Below, one piece after another: positions 23,774 to 26,320 of a DNA stretch of 26,320 bases. The translations under genes were made by a program, and so were the position numbers. How positions within the stretch are numbered: the stretch's first letter is position 1; every line of letters starts with the position of its first letter. Origin of the DNA: an uncultured Bacteroidota bacterium (GTDB taxonomy: Bacteria > Bacteroidota > Bacteroidia > Chitinophagales > Chitinophagaceae); assembly GCA_903881265.1 (NCBI GenBank), contig CAIRSV010000211.1:1-26320 (forward strand). Direction: 5' to 3'. The notes below the pieces were generated by a model, which saw only the letters and a program-made list of their open reading frames with translations, did no database searches and was not told where the DNA came from.

Positions 23774-25192
23774 ATGAAACAACACACGTTCATTTTTGCA
23801 GCCGCCTTGACAGGTATTGCATTCATTCTTTCGTTGTCTTCGTTTTACCCAACAAGTAAGCAAGACGCTAACCGTTACAACGACGATAATCAATCGTACA
23901 ATTCAACCGCTAAGTTTTCACAACGAAAAGGAAATCTGACCTTATCGACTTCATTTGAAAATAATTATTATATCCGCAATCATCACGAAGGCCATTTTTA
24001 TGCCGAGTTGGTGGCAGATCATTTTTCAGGCGAATACAATAAACATATCCCGCTGAACATATCCATTGTCATCGACCGAAGCGGTTCTATGGCCGGCGAT
24101 AAAATTAACAATGCCAAGAAAGCGGCGAAGTATATCGTTGATCAATTAAGTCCGGAAGATTATTTGTCTATCGTTATCTATGATGGCAGTGTAGACGTGC
24201 TTCAATATGCAACGCCAGTGCTTAATAAATACAGCATCAAGAGTAAGATAGACGGCATCACGGATCGAGGCAGTACCAACTTAATGGGCGGGGCCTTGGA
24301 AGGATATGCACAAGTGAAACGCTATTATAATGCAAGCTTTATCAATAGGGTATTATTGCTGAGTGATGGTCTTGCTAATCAGGGTATTACCGACCCGAAT
24401 CAAATTCAACAACTAGTACGTCAGAAAAATAAGTTGGAAGGAATTTCTATTTCTACATTTGGTGTAGGACGAGATTATAATGAAGACCTGATGACGTCTA
24501 TGGCCGAAACAGGCACCGGTAATTATTATTTCATCGACAATGCAAATGAGATTGCAGGCATCTTTAAAAAAGAATTGAATAACTTGTCGGAGGTGATGGC
24601 GCAGCGTGCCGAATTGAAAATCACAATACCTGAGTATGTCAATATCGATAGGGTATACGGACAACAATACGAACAGGAAGGAAGGACACTGACAATCAGA
24701 CTACATGATATTTTTTCAGAAGAAACAAAAGGTGTGCTCATCAAATACACCATCCAAGCTGGTAGAAATACCACGGTTAGTTTTAATACGGCTCTCACAT
24801 ATTACGATCCAATGCAAGAACGAAATGCAGGTATTATGTTGACCAACAAAAATGAGTTTACATCCAACGAAAAATTATATTCAACTAGCTTCAGCGAATG
24901 GGTAAGCACACAGGTAGCGATGTATGAATCGAATGAAACACTAGAACGTGCCATGAAGGAAGTTGATAAAGGTCACTATGAGGAAGCCAAAAAATTGGTG
25001 AAACAAAATGATGACTATATCCGTTCAAAACCAGCCGCTATTCAACAAGCGCCTGCCATGCTGGGTGCAGCATCTGTCAATGAATCGTATCACAAGAAGT
25101 TGGACGAAGTTGAAACGATGTCGACAGAAGATATCAAGTATATGCAAAAGGATAGTAAGAACAGTAATTATAAAGTGCGGAGTAAGAAGTAG
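23774..25192 (+). CDS. Secreted von Willebrand factor A domain protein
   Basis: This 472-residue protein has a hydrophobic N-terminal signal or anchor (about 5-23). A beta-rich segment follows (about 55-95), then a VWA domain (about 96-265) with a complete MIDAS site: DRSGS (101-105), Thr168 in GSTNL and Asp198 in LLSDGLAN. It should therefore bind a divalent metal and a protein ligand. A second beta-rich segment (about 278-345) and a helical C-terminus (about 365-460) with charged repeats follow. No lipobox and no T9SS sorting domain are seen. Length and domain order fit the YfbK-like secreted VWA proteins. It stands alone between two terminators. No partner gene is nearby, so its function is open. 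Confidence 0.82.
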   Translation: MKQHTFIFAAALTGIAFILSLSSFYPTSKQDANRYNDDNQSYNSTAKFSQRKGNLTLSTSFENNYYIRNHHEGHFYAELVADHFSGEYNKHIPLNISIVIDRSGSMAGDKINNAKKAAKYIVDQLSPEDYLSIVIYDGSVDVLQYATPVLNKYSIKSKIDGITDRGSTNLMGGALEGYAQVKRYYNASFINRVLLLSDGLANQGITDPNQIQQLVRQKNKLEGISISTFGVGRDYNEDLMTSMAETGTGNYYFIDNANEIAGIFKKELNNLSEVMAQRAELKITIPEYVNIDRVYGQQYEQEGRTLTIRLHDIFSEETKGVLIKYTIQAGRNTTVSFNTALTYYDPMQERNAGIMLTNKNEFTSNEKLYSTSFSEWVSTQVAMYESNETLERAMKEVDKGHYEEAKKLVKQNDDYIRSKPAAIQQAPAMLGAASVNESYHKKLDEVETMSTEDIKYMQKDSKNSNYKVRSKK

Positions 25193-25204
25193 GGAAGTGT
25201 TGAT

Positions 25205-25240
25205 AAGACCTATTGATAAACGTCAGTAGGTCTTTTTTTT
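25205..25240 (+). terminator. Intrinsic terminator of the VWA gene, overlapping the end of prmC
   Basis: The arms AAGACCTATTGA and TCAGTAGGTCTT (12 bp, one T-G wobble) surround TAAACG, followed by a T-run. The stop codon and last few codons of the convergent prmC lie inside the stem. Confidence 0.85.
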
Positions 25241-26073
25241 GCCATCAGCATACGGTTGTTTCCGTACATATCTTTTCGAAGGACTGTTTCATAGCCTGCT
25301 TCATCATAGCGTTGTTTTGTGTGTATACTATAGTCGCGATTTAGTTCAAGAAAAATAGTGCCGTTGTCTGCAAGATGCTTCTCGGAAAATAGCAGAATAG
25401 CGGTATAGAATTGTAATGGATCATTGTTCGTAACAAATAGTGCCTGTTCTGGCTCAAAGGCTACTACCCGCTCATTCATTTCAGCTTTTTCAGGAATGGT
25501 GATGTAGGGAGGATTACTTACGATAATGTCATACTTTTTTCCTGTGATGAAAGAAGGGTCTATTATATCTCCTTGTATGAAATCAATCGTGAGCGCATAG
25601 GTTAATGCATTGCGCATGGCCACATCCAGCGCAGTTTGACTAATATCCATTGCGGCTACTTCTGCCTTGGGGATTTCCTTTTTAAGAACAATGGGTATAC
25701 ACCCACTGCCCGTGCCGATATCGAGGATTGTCGGTGTGCTACTATGTGTCGTCTTAATTGTATCGAGTATCCATCTAACTAATTCCTCTGTTTCGGGGCG
25801 CGGTATCAGTACGTGCTCATTGACAAGTAGTTTGAGGTTGTAAAACCATTCATAACCTAGAATATATTGCAATGGTTTTTGTGTTGATAATTGGGCAATC
25901 ATTTCATTGAGTTTCGCATCATCAACGTCAAGATGTGTATTCAATTTTATGTCTACTGTTGACATGGCTGTTAATTCTTCAGCGATACGTATGAATATTT
26001 CTTCCGCTTCGGATTTATCAAACAACGATGCACATTGTTGATCGAAGTATATTTTTGCTTCGCGTATATTCAT
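25210..26073 (-). CDS. prmC: Peptide chain release factor N5-glutamine methyltransferase
   Basis: PrmC methylates the Gln of the GGQ motif in release factors 1 and 2, using S-adenosylmethionine. The 287-residue protein has an N-terminal helical domain (about 1-85), then PLQYILGYEWFYNL, PRPETEELVRWIL, SAM motif I ILDIGTGSGCIPIVL and the catalytic NPPY in IIVSNPPYITIPE. The frame extends upstream to a TTG at 26106, but the ATG at 26073 gives MNIREAKIYFDQQ, the usual PrmC N-terminus, so it is preferred. The release factor gene is not next to it here. It is convergent with the VWA gene, whose terminator covers its last codons. Confidence 0.93.
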   Translation of the reverse strand: MNIREAKIYFDQQCASLFDKSEAEEIFIRIAEELTAMSTVDIKLNTHLDVDDAKLNEMIAQLSTQKPLQYILGYEWFYNLKLLVNEHVLIPRPETEELVRWILDTIKTTHSSTPTILDIGTGSGCIPIVLKKEIPKAEVAAMDISQTALDVAMRNALTYALTIDFIQGDIIDPSFITGKKYDIIVSNPPYITIPEKAEMNERVVAFEPEQALFVTNNDPLQFYTAILLFSEKHLADNGTIFLELNRDYSIHTKQRYDEAGYETVLRKDMYGNNRMLMAKKRPTDVYQ

Positions 26074-26118
26074 TTCTGCAAAGAACGGAAAAATCAGTAA
26101 TTTCAATTTTATTTATTT

Positions 26119-26320
26119 ATGAAAACATACTTCGTCTATTTTGCTTGTGTCATTGTACTATTGATATCAGGTGCTTGTTTGAAAGGTCGAGTTCCTTCGG
26201 ATGTCGTATTACCTGTATCGCGTATCGACTCAATGTTTCTGACCTACTTTCAACAGACTAGTGGTGTTACAGCCGCAGAAGGTACGACCTCTCTAAACTT
26301 GTCAGATGGTCGAGTGTTAT
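26119..26320 (+). CDS. N-terminus of a putative lipoprotein (runs off the window)
   Basis: The frame is open from an ATG at 26119 to the last base (67 codons, no stop). It begins with a lipoprotein signal: MKTYFVYFACVIVLLISGAC, with the lipobox ISGAC and Cys20. The mature start is about 20 residues of linker, then SMFLTYFQQTSGVTAAEG and NLSDGRVL. The SDGR pattern recalls the beginning of DUF4185/DUF5005-like propeller proteins, whose homologues often continue as SDGRTLWLFGD, but this is only a weak resemblance. It diverges from prmC with 45 bp between the starts. It needs the neighbouring sequence to be named. Confidence 0.65.
   Translation, partial: MKTYFVYFACVIVLLISGACLKGRVPSDVVLPVSRIDSMFLTYFQQTSGVTAAEGTTSLNLSDGRVL

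Overview
The window reads as ordinary chromosomal DNA of a member of the Bacteroidota, most likely in the Chitinophagia/Sphingobacteriia range. The grounds are a secreted protein with a type IX secretion (T9SS) C-terminal sorting domain, a GWxTD-family protein, a PorT-like outer-membrane barrel behind an ECF sigma/anti-sigma pair, near absence of Shine-Dalgarno sequences, and several promoters of the TAnnTTTG type used by the Bacteroidetes primary sigma factor. No insertion sequence, prophage, CRISPR array, rRNA or tRNA was found. The genes are mostly single housekeeping genes with small intergenic gaps.

Layout. 184-2121 (-) is a secreted S9 serine peptidase. 2365-4881 (+) is topoisomerase IV/gyrase subunit A. 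4922-6967 (-) is a T9SS cargo protein with a GEVED domain. 7210-7968 (+) is rsmA, followed by a D-2-hydroxyacid dehydrogenase split by a frameshift (8033-8937). 9012-10262 (-) is a DEAD-box helicase. 10450-12001 (-) is a two-gene unit: a GWxTD protein followed by an LEA-like lipoprotein. 12016-12630 (+) is a WbqC-family protein whose start lies only 14 bp from the divergent GWxTD start. 12710-14149 (+) is an arginine-decarboxylase-like PLP enzyme. 14212-15210 (-) is fabH and 15419-15736 (-) a small secreted cysteine-rich protein. 15865-16749 (+) is an EamA transporter.

The second half holds groES-groEL (16929-18966), then an ECF sigma, membrane anti-sigma and outer-membrane protein operon (19153-21448). 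The groEL terminator and the terminator of this operon are an identical 31-nt sequence. A 547-bp non-coding stretch (21449-21995) with inverted repeats follows. Then come an ABC-F ATPase with a degenerate second Walker A (21996-23621), a secreted von Willebrand A protein (23774-25192), prmC (25210-26073, -) and the start of a lipoprotein gene that runs off the end (26119-26320).

I see no clearly new multi-gene system. The items most worth checking are the frameshifted dehydrogenase, the sigma-54-like element in front of groES, the uncharacterised ECF operon, the structured non-coding region at 21.5-21.9 kb and the cysteine-rich secreted protein. All functional calls come from reading motifs by eye; no database search was run.
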